Below, piece by piece: positions 12,701-23,828 of a DNA stretch of 64,000 nucleotides. How positions within the stretch are numbered: the stretch's first letter is position 1; every line of letters begins with the position of its first letter. The stretch is from Saccharum officinarum (lineage: Eukaryota > Streptophyta > Magnoliopsida > Poales > Poaceae): the NCBI GenBank assembly GCA_020631735.1, contig CM036160.1, positions 116,294,680-116,358,679 of the forward strand. Direction: 5' to 3'. A model generated the notes under the pieces. It was given only the letters and a program-made list of their open reading frames with translations, did no database searches and was not told the origin of the DNA. Position numbers and translations under genes: made by a program.

Positions 12701-13201
12701 GAATTATTCCTCTAATATTCTAACCTGACCATGCTAATTCTATAGATAGGAGTGCTCTGAGAGATTTATTTATCATTATTATGAACTTGATCAATGCTTA
12801 TCATATATATCTTTTATCTTGTGACTTACCCCTATTATGAGTAGAGAGATTGTTATAGTTTATTTCTCCATCAATGTTATAAGTTATCAATACATGTCCA
12901 AAGCTACACCTTCCCTGTGATAAAATATAAGTACGATACTTGGGATACTTTCAGGTGAAGTGCTACAATGGTATAATTATTTGTCCGCTTGCAGATTCCT
13001 TTTCATTCATATTCTATATTCTTTCTAGTCACATAAAATGATAAACATCTACTTAGTATTATTCTAGTAATGATGCTAGGTTGCACCAACAAACATTTAT
13101 AGCACCATCACTGGGGATGACAACCTAGTTTAGTAATGCTAGAGGCATAGGTAAGTAATAGATGACTACTAAAACAAGGGAGGAGTTAATAAATACCAAC
13201 A
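9790..13201 (+). repeat. 5' LTR of element C, split by a solo LTR
   Basis: Positions 9,790-10,015 and 11,817-13,201 together match the reverse complement of 18,037-19,648. They start TGTTGACGG, end in CAACA, and are followed by a degenerate tRNA-Asp-type primer site. The solo LTR at 10,016-11,811 accounts for the interruption and carries its own 5-bp duplication. The element therefore reads on the plus strand here, while its other parts read on the minus strand. Confidence 0.82.
10016..11811 (-). mobile_element. Solo LTR 1 (TGAAAG...TTACA family)
   Basis: A 1,796-bp LTR with TG/CA ends flanked by the 5-bp duplication AGGAC (10,011-10,015 and 11,812-11,816). The same family occurs in the opposite orientation at 59,932-61,923. 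No internal region or second LTR is present, so it is a solo LTR, the usual product of LTR-LTR recombination. The part 10,800-11,200 holds many copies of a GACCGGACGC / GCGTCCGGTC motif. Small ORFs here follow from those motifs and are not genes. Confidence 0.85.
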
Positions 13202-13209
13202 AGCATTTC

Positions 13210-13227
13210 TGGTGTCATTGCCGGGGA
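13210..13227 (+). other. Degenerate primer-binding site of element C
   Basis: Eight bases after the LTR end (13,201) the plus strand reads TGGTGTCATTGCCGGGGA, a mutated form of the tRNA-Asp-type site seen in element A. Confidence 0.6.
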
Positions 13228-13339
13228 AGGTAGCTAGCACAAGAAGTATTGATAAACTTATATTATTTGATGTGATTAAAATAACCATTGAACTCTGCTC
13301 AAACAGGCTTACCCTTGTGTTGTCTATGCAGGGTAATGT

Positions 13340-13969
13340 ATGACCGGTTTTGACCTCCCGACAAATTACATAGATGATCCAGAAGCACTACTCAAGAGAA
13401 CTAGAGCTAAACTCAAGAAAGTTCTAGTTCTACAATCGGAGGACAACTGAATAAGAAGGAGCTTAACACCAGAATTTAAATCCATGTCTAACAAGACTCT
13501 CCGCGAATTCTCTGTTCCAACCACCGTCAACATCCGTACTAGACCTGAAGTCAATGTTGGAGAGAATGGATTCAAGCTCAAGCCTACGCTCATCAATATG
13601 GTGCAAGCCAGCTAGTTTTCTAGGAAGGCACATGAAGATGCAAGTATACATCTCCAATACTTTGTGGAGATCTGCAGCACCCTCACTATCAAAGGAGTAA
13701 CGAAGGATGCCATTTTACTCCGTCTTTTTCCATTCTCACTCTTGGGGAAGGCAAAGCAGTGGTTCTACGCCAACAAAGAGAGAAACACTACATGGGATAA
13801 CTGGTCCACTGCCTTTCTAGCCAAGTTCTTTCCCACAGGCAAGACCAATGCTCTATGTGGGAGAATCTCAAGTTTTTAGCAATAATATGATGAATCTGTC
13901 CCTGAGGCATGGGAACGTTTCTAAGACTACATATCAGAATGTCCTCATCATGGGATAGAGGATTGGCTA
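13340..13969 (+). pseudogene. Start of gag of element C
   Basis: An ATG at 13,340 opens a gag frame similar to that of element A. Stops at about 13,448 and 13,614 break it, and the conserved core with KAKQWFYANKE lies at 13,664-13,879. The match ends exactly at 13,969, where GGCTA is followed by the start of the element D LTR. The next part of this gag is found on the minus strand at 33,295-33,592, which begins with the same GGCTA. Confidence 0.8.
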
Positions 13970-16697
13970 TGTAACACCTCAGGTGTTTAGCTCCATAATT
14001 GTACTGCATTTGCAAAAGCATGGGCATTCATCATGTCATTATGTTTACTTTGTTGCAACAAATATGGGTGTGTTAGGGTTTGATGGTTTGCAATCTTGTG
14101 ACACTAGTGTTTTTGTGTAACTAAGGGGTAGAGTAGCTAATTATATCTTACAACACCTTACTTACACTTAGGGTCACTAATGGAGCAAGGTTCATGTTGA
14201 CCAAAATTACCAAAATGCCCTCCAAGGTGTGGTTGACCAGCATTTAGCCCTAGGATGCTCTAGTTTGACCAATTAAAAAGTCTAGCTTAGAGACTTTGCA
14301 TGGAGGAGCACCCTTAAGAAAAGTTGTAGGGAATTTTATGGGGAACAAAAGTCTCAATATGACCATCTCATGAAACTGACCAGAACATGCTCAAAATTGG
14401 CCCACAAGTCAGCTAGAGGGGCTATCTCAGCACTTAGAATTTTTCTAAGTCTCAAAAGTGTCCCTCCAGTTTTACAGTGACCTACTTTGGAAGCTTGTAG
14501 TTTGCAAACCAAACCAAACCAACTCCAACTCATGTTGACACTTTTGTAGTACTCACTTAGCTCTACAACATTGTCAACATCACCATCACCTAGTTCTAAA
14601 TGGTTTAGGAGATATGGTGTCTAGAAAATAGGGTTTCAGTCGGTTTAATGACTGAAACTACGTTTTAGTTTCAAAGGGCACCACTTTGGAGCTCTGTGGT
14701 TTCAAATCCAAGCCGAACCAGTTCTTGAGCCTATTAGTAAGATTGTAGCCCTCATGTAGCTCTATCATTTTGATGTTATCACCTTCGGTTAACTCGAGCT
14801 GTTTCCGGAGATAATCACCGTTGAAAGCGTGCTGTCAGTCGAACGATGACGGCCTCCATTCAGTCAACGGTGTCGCCATTCAATCGGACAGCCGACCCGC
14901 GCCGTGGCGCTCGGGTAGAGCCCGGTGGCCGCGTGGCGCACGTGTCCTGCCATCGCCTCCACGTCGCGAGCCCAGGAGCTAAGTTGAAGGTCGAGCGGAC
15001 ACCTCCACCCCCATACTCGCGCTCACCCTTCTCTCCTTCACTCTCGCTCTGGCCAGGTTCACCGAGGCGGAAAACGGAGGCGCCATTGCCGCCGCAGCCT
15101 TCTCCGTGCTCGCGCGAGCCCACCGCCTCACCACCGTCCCCCAAATCCCGTCCACCGCTCCGCCAGAATCCCCTCCACCTCCTCCACCCGTTACCTGACC
15201 TGATTGTGCCGAGGTGAGGGTGAATTTCCGCTTCCGCCACCGTGAGTCCTCGCCGACGTACTGTCCGCGCGGTGGCTCACCGTGGCCAGCTCCCTACGGT
15301 CACACTCCATTCTCACTAGTACGTGTTCTGGGTTTCGGGTCGGGTAGAGAAGCCTAGGTGATGACGTTACCGGATGGGATGGCCGGTACACGCCGGAACA
15401 CCGTCGTGCGCTGTCGCGCCATGGCCGCCGGTGCGGTGCTCACGCGGCCAGCTGCACTCGCTCCACCTCCGTCCTCGTCCTTGGCATGGAGAGCTCCGCC
15501 ATATCCTCAGGAAGCCGTAGCGCACACCACCTAGGTCCCTGGCTCCCGGAGCTCACCGGACCGCCACCGGGTGCCGCCTCCGAGCCGCGGTCGCCATGGC
15601 CGTCGTAGCTAGGGTGGGGTAGGATCCGCAAATCAAGGGTTGGTCGATGCGGGAGGTCACGTGGAAGCCGTCGGTGCTCTTCCCGTCGTCGGAGACGCCG
15701 TCGTCGGCGAGCTAGAGCTCGCTGGAGCCGCGGCCTTCCCCCCTCCGCTCTTCTCTCTCTGGCATCGGGCCCCACCTGGTCAGTAGCACGCATGTGCGGG
15801 CGGGAGCCGGAGCAGGCCGCGCGCGGGAGCGGGCCACGCCGAGGGAGTTGGGCTGCGTCAGCTGTGGGCCGGCCCTTTAGTGGGGGTTTAGGTTTTTAGT
15901 TTTGTTTTCCTTTTTATTTTTGCCACAGATTTTAGATATTGCTGGGAAAATGTATATCTAGGGTTTTACTTGCTTAAAAATGGTGAAGTAAATTTTGTTA
16001 GACTCTGCATGATGTGTAGTATTTTAGAAAAATATAAATATGGTATGTGATGTTTAGTTTCTGGGAGAATTAAATTGGTCTTTCAAATGTGTTTTGAAAT
16101 GAAGGTAAATTTGTTAAATGTATAACTTGAGTTGTAGTATTCCAAAAATTATGAAATTTGGTGGGTAGGCTAATCAATACCTATATTAGCTCTGGTAAAA
16201 ATTTGGGCATTAGTTCTTAAGTACCTTTCAAGTTATAATGCTATCATGTTGTTTTAGGAAATAATTGAATGAATTTTAGTAATTTTTCTACATGTGCAAT
16301 GTTCTTATAAATTTTTGGAGAATATCTTGGTACCCTAAAGTGTCTAAGAAAAATATGAAATCTGTTGTTTGATACTTTTCAATGTGATTTGTTAATTATA
16401 CAAAAATCAGCCATTTTGGCTTGTGAATTTTGTGTAGGGAGTTTCTATGAATAATTTTAGTTCAAATTTTTACAGTAGTCTCTTTTTGGGTCATATAGTC
16501 TCCTGTAATTTTTGTAGAATTGTAGGAGCAGTTTACATATATGTTTAAATTTCCACTTAACTAATTAAGTAAATAAAGAAAGCGGTGTAAATCAATATTC
16601 TAGGTGGGCACACCTTACTTTCTGGTGTTTTTGTGACCCATGTGAACTTTTGGTAACATTAGTTTGGTCTTAGGGAAAATTTGCCACATAAATAAAT
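13970..16697 (+). repeat. Element D 5' LTR, first half
   Basis: A long Tekay-like LTR begins TGTAACACCTCAGG directly after the target duplication GGCTA (13,965-13,969). It is AT-rich at first, has a CpG-rich block at about 14,840-15,850, then an AT-rich tail. Its last 95 bases (16,601-16,697) match the reverse complement of 35,919-36,014, which shows that the LTR continues there. A Helitron end interrupts it at 16,698. ORFs in the CpG-rich block on both strands have low-complexity Pro/Arg/Ala composition and no recognisable domain. Confidence 0.72.
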
Positions 16698-16698
16698 A

Positions 16699-17560
16699 CT
16701 AGCAAATATGCCCGTGCGTTGCAACGGGAGAAAAAAATTAATAGAAAAATAAGTATAGGAATGTTGCATATCTATTTGTGTTTTACCCTTTTGTTAAAAT
16801 TTGAAAGCTATAGTTTATTTTATAATGATAAAGACCATGACATCCATATAAGCTAATATTGATATTAATATCACATTATATCCTATTAAGTCTATATCAA
16901 ATTAAAATACAGCTTCAATAGAATTTTTTTCCACTATAAAGCACAAAAATATTTATTCGTGATTATACCATAACTTTAACTATTCTAATTTGTTATTACA
17001 ATTAGCAATGAGTTGCATCGTGTCAGAGATTGATATGTCTATTCTATTATTTATTTTTGATGCTAAACATGCCATATTATAGATCTAATGCATAGACAAT
17101 TTCACAAGGATTCCAAAAAATATATATTTGCTATTTTACGAATTTTCTACGATTTACTACGAATTTCTAAAGATTCAGCCAGATTTAAATGGAAAAACAG
17201 AAAAAGAAAAGGCAAACACTTTCCCCTCGAACCCCCTGAACTTTTCGGTAAATGACGAAGCCCAGATCTGAAAAACTACTCTCTCTGATTCTTTGCATCA
17301 GGAACCCTACAGAGAGTTTCTATTTGCATACGGCTCCTTCTTCTTCGTTGGAACGGAGACGGAGCAGAGCATCGGGCTCGGCCGGTGAGGGGATGGCAGT
17401 GCTAGGGCTCGCCCAAGTGCGCGCGCACCTGTGGAGGGGCTCAGCGTGGCTAGAGGCCTGCTGTGGTGCGTAGGCCACGCGTCCAGGCGGCCACGGTGAC
17501 GGCATGGCTTCGGGTCCGAGGCCCTCGCCTTCGGACGACGAGCGACGGGGCTAGGTCGGC
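16699..17560 (-). mobile_element. Helitron, 3' terminal part with captured gene fragment
   Basis: The minus strand ends with a hairpin (CCCGTTGCAACGCACGGG) followed closely by the terminus CTAG at 16,699, next to a T. These are the hallmarks of a Helitron 3' end inserted between A and T. Positions 17,261-17,560 match the reverse complement of 38,960-39,265, part of a captured intron sequence of a synaptotagmin-like gene. The 5' end (TC) is not on this side; it is found at 38,703 (see findings). Confidence 0.7.
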
Positions 17561-18036
17561 GTGGTCACCCTGACCTCACGTCGAGGGGGTAGAAGTCGCC
17601 TCGGCCTGGTTAGACACCTTCCCTATGCTATGACGATAAGACAACACCGCACAACGGTGGTAATGGGTACGACACCCACCGTCGTCTGAATAAGGACCGA
17701 CGAAACGTATGTACGATCCTACCCACTACGGGATGGAATCTGTGACGAGAGGTCTCAACCCAGAAGCCTCCCAGGCTGGCGGATTGCCTCGACCCCAATG
17801 ATCAGGGTCGTGGCCCTCAGCCTCACAAAGCGACCAGGCGAACAACGATCCAGGACAGTCACCTACTACGATGGTAACGACCATAACAGATGCCGCGTCG
17901 CACGGGACTGATGGCGAACCATCGCAATGGCTACAGTGCCCTACCGCGGCGTGGCCTCAAGACCATGACAATGGCCATGCACGGACAGACACCAGAAGAT
18001 GGTGTAGCTTGCAAGCCAAATTAGCTAGGACCTCAT
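17561..18036. other. Unassigned sequence beside the C 3' LTR
   Basis: About 480 bases of mixed composition with no convincing open frame, terminal repeat or similarity to other parts of the window. It lies between the Helitron fragment and the outer edge of the element C 3' LTR and is presumably older flanking DNA. Confidence 0.4.
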
Positions 18037-19648
18037 TGTTGGTATTTATTAACTCCTCACTTGTTTTAGTAGTCACCTATTACTTACCTACACCTCTAGC
18101 ATTACTAAACTAGATTGTCATCCCTAGTGATGGTGCTAGAAATATTTGTTGGTGCTCCTAGCATCATTACTAGAATAATATTAAGTAGATGTTTATCATT
18201 TTATGTGACTAGAAAAAATATAGAATATGAATGAAAAGGATTTTGCAAGTGGACAGATAATTATATCATTGTAGCACTTCACTCGAGAGTATTCCAGGTA
18301 TCGTATTTATATTTTACCACAGGGAAGGTGTAGCTTTGGACATGTATTGATAACTTATAACATTGATGGAGAAATAAACCATAACAATCTCTCTACTCAT
18401 AACAGGGATAAGTCACAAGATAAAAAAATATATATGATAAGCATTGATCAAGTTCATAATAATGATAAATAAATCTCTCAGAGCACTCCTATCTATAGCA
18501 TTAGAATAGTCAGGTTAGAATATTAGAGGAATAATTCTTAAGTCATTCTTAATCACAAGTCAAGGCATACATTGATTAGTGTAATTATACCAAGTAATCA
18601 TTGCTAAGATTATTAGTGAATCTACACATAAGTGGCATTACTTTGGGAAGTTCGAGAACAGAGCTTTCCTTTCCTTTGCAACCAGGCCCTACTTCCTCAA
18701 CCTATACTCGGGGAGTGGACTACAAAGGACTCAACGGTAATGTCACAACCACGATCTACCACATGACCCGGAATATAGAATGTATTCACAGGTAAATAGC
18801 ATATAAGCACCACGCTTACCTAATCTCTACCACCCACCCTTGGATCCTTAATAGGGTGAATGCTATACGAACTTATGCACAAACGCAATGTTAAACTAAC
18901 TATACTAATCATATAATTAAATTAGACGATGAACATTGAAACCAAGAACATGAAAAGGTGGATACTAATATTGCCATAATTATTGTAGCAAGCATATAAA
19001 AATAATAGAGATACAATGAGAGAGGGGTACAAGAACTATATCGAACCAAGCTCTTGACAATGTTAGGAATCCAAGCGAAGATCTGCTTGCCTCCCTCTAG
19101 ACCTAGCCTAACTAGCTAATGCCCTAGAAACTAGAGGAGCTCTGAGGAGATTAGGGTTTCTGTCTTCAGATGACTTGATCTCAAATGACTTGATGCCTCC
19201 AGGGGGGCTGGGGTCTATTTATATAGCCCAGGGGGTGCAACGTGAGCCCTTGGATCAAACTGACTTGAAGGACGGCGTAGATGTAATCTTAGACGATGGT
19301 GGAGGAAGCTTCTGAAAGCTGACAGGCGGGGGCCCACTTGGCAGGCCAAGCGGCACCATGGTAGGGGCGGCAGGCCCCACCTTTCAGTCTCTCGGGGTCT
19401 GCCTCGGGGGTTGCCTCCTGGAGTCCTCTAGAGTCTTCTAGAGTTGTTTTCATCGTGGTTACGTTTAGTTCTTTTTGACGTTTTGATCTCTCTTTTTGGT
19501 TTTCTGGAATAACCCTGCTGAAAATACAGATTCACCAAAACTCATGAAAATTGTTAGTTTAAACCCCTAAGTTTCTATTGGTGATCTACTTCAAGCATCT
19601 ATTCAAGTTATGTTGACGGTTTATGATGAACAATAACTACCATCAACA
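18037..19648 (-). repeat. 3' LTR of element C
   Basis: A 1,612-bp LTR matching 9,790-10,015 plus 11,817-13,201 in reverse complement. Its outer flank (CTCAT at 18,032-18,036) does not match the flank of the 5' LTR (TTGAC at 9,785-9,789), so no target duplication is visible for element C. Confidence 0.88.
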
Positions 19649-19667
19649 AGTTCTCCCAAGCTTAACC
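19649..19667 (-). other. Polypurine tract of element C
   Basis: The minus strand reads AAGCTTGGGAGAACT up to the LTR border, the counterpart of the tract in element A. Confidence 0.6.
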
Positions 19668-21966
19668 TTTGCTAGTCCCTTAGCAAAGCTAAATTCAGTA
19701 AATTTGGATCAGGAGTTGCTTCTATGCTTTCACGCCTCAAAAGTACACATGCATTCAAACAAAAATTCTCCTCCGGATTAGAATAAACTGATCTGACTTT
19801 CAAACTTACCCATATTACCTTCAACCATGGGGCTTCTTAGCTTTCACTTGGGTCTTGAGAAATTGAAAGATAGAACAATCAAGTCAAGTACTATGTCTCA
19901 AGTTCTTTGCTCAACCATTATTCCGGAGTTTTTGTAAGTTTTTAAAATAAAACTCAAAGCTTCTGTTGTATGACACTCTCAAGTCTCTTAATATATGTGG
20001 TATTTGTAGATCCTCACCAAAGCAGTGCTGGTGTTATGCCTTTCTCTTCCTACAACTAAAGCTTATAGTGAAGTTCATAGGTAGGGAGATAGCATGAAAG
20101 AGCGTACTTGCAGCACATATATTGTAAAGTCAAGCAATGGTTCCAAAGAGAGTTAAGTCATACAATCAAATCAAGATATGCATGTGTATGGATATATGGG
20201 GATATATATAGTGGCTAACCTAATTCTACTTTGCTCCTTGAAAACATACCTGTCTTTTTAAACTTAAGAACAACTTTGTAAGAAAACATAAGCTATCTTA
20301 TTCATCTCCCTTTTTAGGTGGGCTTTAGAGTACCCATTGTTTTAGATATCTCGGACACTTGTCCATTTTTTCTCAATACTTTTTTTCTCTTTTTTTATGA
20401 ATAACTTTTGCATAGCCACATGTCTCTTTTCTGCAACAAAACTTTTAAGAGATAGTAACAAGAACTTTGAAGCATTTATTTGGGGATTATCCTATAGGGT
20501 ATTTTTTTTATGTTTTCTCCCAGTGTAGGAGTAAAATATTTTTGGATGGATCTAGATGGAATGTCATACGTTTGCACCTACTCCCCAGTGTAGGAGTAGT
20601 GCATATATTAGTGGTGTGTACGTGATCTTAATTTTAAGAGCATGACAAACCTCACGTAAGGCATCAACAAAGCTTGACTAAAATTAATGCAAAGTAAGCA
20701 ACATGTATGAGTGATAGTCTTCGTATTCTAAATATATATGGCTCTGGTAGAAATTCAAGCTTTGTCATATAGGAGCTCATCACGAAAGATTTTTATGTTT
20801 TTTAAAAGACAAATCTCCGGAACTTAAGTATCACTAGGAACAAGATAAATAGCAGTTCAGACCTTCTCATATCATATCCGTCAATTATCTAAACTTAGAT
20901 CAAGCATGTGCTACCCACGAGTTCCAGGTTCAGAGTAAATTCTTATATCAAAACAGTCATATCCAAAACTCAGGAGAATTCAAGGCTGAAAACTAGGTAC
21001 TTGAAACGAATTATGACAAAGTAACTATTCATCATTTCCATTGCAAGAGTTTATCTCAATCTCCATTATTTATTCAGCTCTAAAGAACAGAAAACTAAAC
21101 ACACTCACTTTTTTATTTTGCTTTTCAAAGTTTTAAGTTCACACCTTACTATATAGATATAACTAGCTAAGATAAATTTTTTATTTTATTTTAGTTTGTT
21201 ATTCATCTTTTTATTTCTTAACTAATACAAAGCATACTCAAAAATAGTAAAACTAAAAAGGAAAAGAAGTACTTAGCTAGATACATGGAGGATGCTCCTC
21301 TCCCAAGCTGGATGTTGTCATGGTCGGTTGTTGAATGTTGAGTGATCCCTTCTCAAAACATAGTTTTGTCAGCGTATGTCCTTCTCACCTATGGGTGGAG
21401 TGAGATATCTCTACAGCTGAGTGAACTTGCTCTTGATCATATGTACCATCCTGTAAAAATACTCCAACAGGAACACCAAAAACTTGTGGTTCAGATTAGG
21501 ATAAGGGGTTAGCGGTCAGCCATAGATGATTGTTCTTCTTGTAAGTTTAGACAAATTTTCTAATGGTAAGAGTTCTAACATGATGTCTTTCTAATATATA
21601 TATTTTTTGGATTTTCTATTTTATAATGCAGAAGGAAACTTATGCATGTATATATATTTTTATTTTTATGCCACCACGGTGAATACTCCTACAGGTCTTT
21701 ACACACAGTTGATTTACTCACATGGGGCTTAGGATTTAAATGATGCAATGCAAAAACAAAACTTTTTATTTTCTTTTCCAATGTGCAAGAACGATGATAT
21801 GCAATAAAGTAACTTTTTATTTTTATCTTCTTTGATGCAGTGCCAATGCAGAAAAGTAAATATGCTAAAAGAGAAATAATCAATGCAATGCTAGAAAGTA
21901 AATATGGATGACTATCAATATTACCTCACGGCAAGGGTTTGGATTTTTAAAGTCTTCCGGACAAGA
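19668..21966 (-). other. Non-coding 3' interior of element C
   Basis: AT-rich sequence that shares scattered blocks with 1,831-4,530 of element A (for example the segments on thick-to-thin repeats of CTACCCAC around 20,915 and 3,200). No reverse transcriptase or integrase remnants are visible. Confidence 0.55.
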
Positions 21967-23260
21967 CTAGGTCGAAGAGAGTACTTGCTTATCAGGCGCA
22001 TCATCCAGTCTCGGTGATGGAGACTCAGATGACTGCTCCTCTTGTGATGGTGATGAGGTTACCTTCTCTTTCCATACCTGTTTGGCCTGTGGGTTTGACT
22101 TTGGCGGAGTAGCTTCTGCTTTAGTAGGCGCTTTAGGTTCTTTATCGTCCCATTCATTCCATCGGGGTTGAAACTGGTCCTTCACAACTTCTACTTCGTA
22201 GTCTCCCCATCTATTCTTAGGGAGTTGATCCTCTTGATGGTGGGATGATCGACGTCTCCTCCTGGAACGGGACTTCTTCGACTGCTCATAAGTAGTGTAA
22301 CTATTAAAGTAACAGCATACCTTTTTTCCATGGAACTAGAAGTGGATTTGTCCAGATCCGATGTAGATGATTGCATTGATAGTGTTGAGGAATGGTCTTC
22401 CTAGGATGATGGGTGAATCATCTTCTTCCTCCATGTCTAGGACCATGAAGTCGGCGGGGGCATAGTGATCTTGAATTTTGACCATTATGTCCTTAGCTAT
22501 GCCCTCGGGGAACCGAATTGATTGGCCCACCATCTGTAGTTCCCTATATGTAGGATGTAGGGGTTCGTCACCAAATAAATATTTGTATGTTACCTTAGAC
22601 ATTATGTTGACACCCAATCCAACGTCGTAGAAGGTCTTATGGAAGATCTTCTAACCGATGGTGCACTCGATCATCGGCACACCAGGTTCATCATTCTTCT
22701 CAAGGAATGGTGGAGCGAGAAGGTGGTCATACTCTGATCGGATTGTGTTGATCATGTTGATAGTCTCTTCAGGTGACTGGCTGGTCTTGTTCTTTCTCCT
22801 TCTGTTGTTCTTCTTCTTGGTCGCTTCTGTTGTCTCTTCGGGCAGGTATGCCTTCTTTGGATGAGCAGGAGAATATAGCATGCAGTCCTTGAACGAGAAC
22901 TTCTCCTTCTTGTCCTTGATGGTGAAACAAATCTTGGCAGTGTCCGCGTAAATGATGGCCTTCGCGATGCTTGGGAAAGGTCAGCCCAAAATGATTGGTG
23001 CTCTCTCATCTCCTCCTGTTTTTAAAACCACAAAGTCTATAGGAACATATGACTGTCCCACTCGAATGATGACATCTTCAAGAATTCCCTTAGGGTAACA
23101 GAGTGACTGATCTGTAAGTTGCAAATGTATTTTTGTGTACAACAAAGGATCTCCTAGAATTTTATCATAGATTACCTTCGACATGATGTTGACACGAGCT
23201 TCGAAGTCACAGATAGCTTCCTAGAAGATGTGACATCCAATGGAGATAGGAATGACGGGT
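21967..23260 (-). pseudogene. Tandem protease-like domains of element C, broken
   Basis: Two protease-like domains in the same order as in element A. In the first (about 23,215-22,980) the active-site triplet reads D-F-E, and a TGA interrupts the ILG block near 22,980. In the second (about 22,640-22,336) the triplet reads D-V-G, but the GVNIM and PIILGRPFL blocks are preserved. A stop lies between them at about 22,651. A lysine/asparagine-rich linker separates the domains. After the second domain the frame continues into a Ser/Pro/Lys-rich tail that ends at 21,967. With both triplets altered, this copy should be inactive as a protease. Confidence 0.72.
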
Positions 23261-23261
23261 C

Positions 23262-23770
23262 TCCCTAGATCACCTTTCTTGTCGGGAAGTGAATAATCTA
23301 TCCACCTTTCCTCTGATGGTTGAGTATAGTAGAAAGCTGCATTGTGAATATCAACAAGATTTGTAGTTTCTAAATCTTCTAGCTACCCCAGAATCTTACC
23401 TTTGTCAAATGGAGGAACAACAGCTGCCAATTGAGCTATCTGTGATTCTATCATTTTATTAAAGCTATGCTGGTTCTTAATGGCAGAATCAACATTATCC
23501 ATCCTAGTACTTAAGTTCACTATGATTATATCATTGGAAGCTATCTTCTTAGACAATTGATCCATATATTTAGATTGACCAGAAATTAACTCTCTCAAGG
23601 GTGGCTGATTAAAGTTATTGTAATTATTACCTTGAAAGTTACCTTGATAATTCGGCCTCTGTTGCTGATTTCATCCTTGATTCTGTTGAGAATGATAGTT
23701 GTTGCTGTTGATATAGTTCACATCCTCTTGGGTTTCAGGACAATTGTTCCTTGAACGTCCAGTGTCACCA
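23262..23770 (-). pseudogene. End of gag of element C
   Basis: The minus strand gives the second half of a zinc knuckle (GDTGRS.NNCP; the usual histidine is replaced by arginine), then Asn/Gln-rich sequence and the segment 23,383-23,598, which aligns with element A at 5,407-5,760. Stops occur within the frame. The match begins at 23,770 directly beside a 45-base element D LTR fragment; the preceding part of gag is at 33,295-33,592. Confidence 0.72.
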
Positions 23771-23815
23771 TGCAAATGCAGTACAATTATGGAGCTAAAC
23801 ACCTGAGGTGTTACA
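23771..23815 (-). repeat. 45-base start of a Tekay-like 3' LTR
   Basis: The first 45 bases of the LTR that starts at 13,970, in reverse orientation (TGTAACACCTCAGG at 23,815). It sits immediately after a purine tract, so it is the truncated start of the 3' LTR of the gag-pol element to its right. Confidence 0.85.
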
Positions 23816-23828
23816 GCCCTCCCCCCTT
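23816..23828 (-). other. Polypurine tract of the Tekay-like gag-pol element
   Basis: The minus strand reads AAGGGGGGAGGGC directly before the LTR start TGTAACACC. This is a well-formed plus-strand priming site. Confidence 0.75.

Larger units (their letters stand above)
18037..23770 (-). mobile_element. Element C, 3' part (gag end, protease region, 3' LTR)
   Basis: Read on the minus strand, this holds the end of gag, two protease-like domains, a non-coding stretch, a purine tract and a 3' LTR, in the same order as element A. The matching 5' LTR and gag start are on the plus strand at 9,790-13,969. The two parts face each other because the DNA between them has been inverted. Like A, the element has no reverse transcriptase. 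Confidence 0.82.

Noticed and set aside
14846..15793. ORFs in the GC-rich part of the D LTR on both strands
   Set aside because: Pro/Arg/Ala-rich frames overlapping on opposite strands within an LTR; no domain or splice structure seen.
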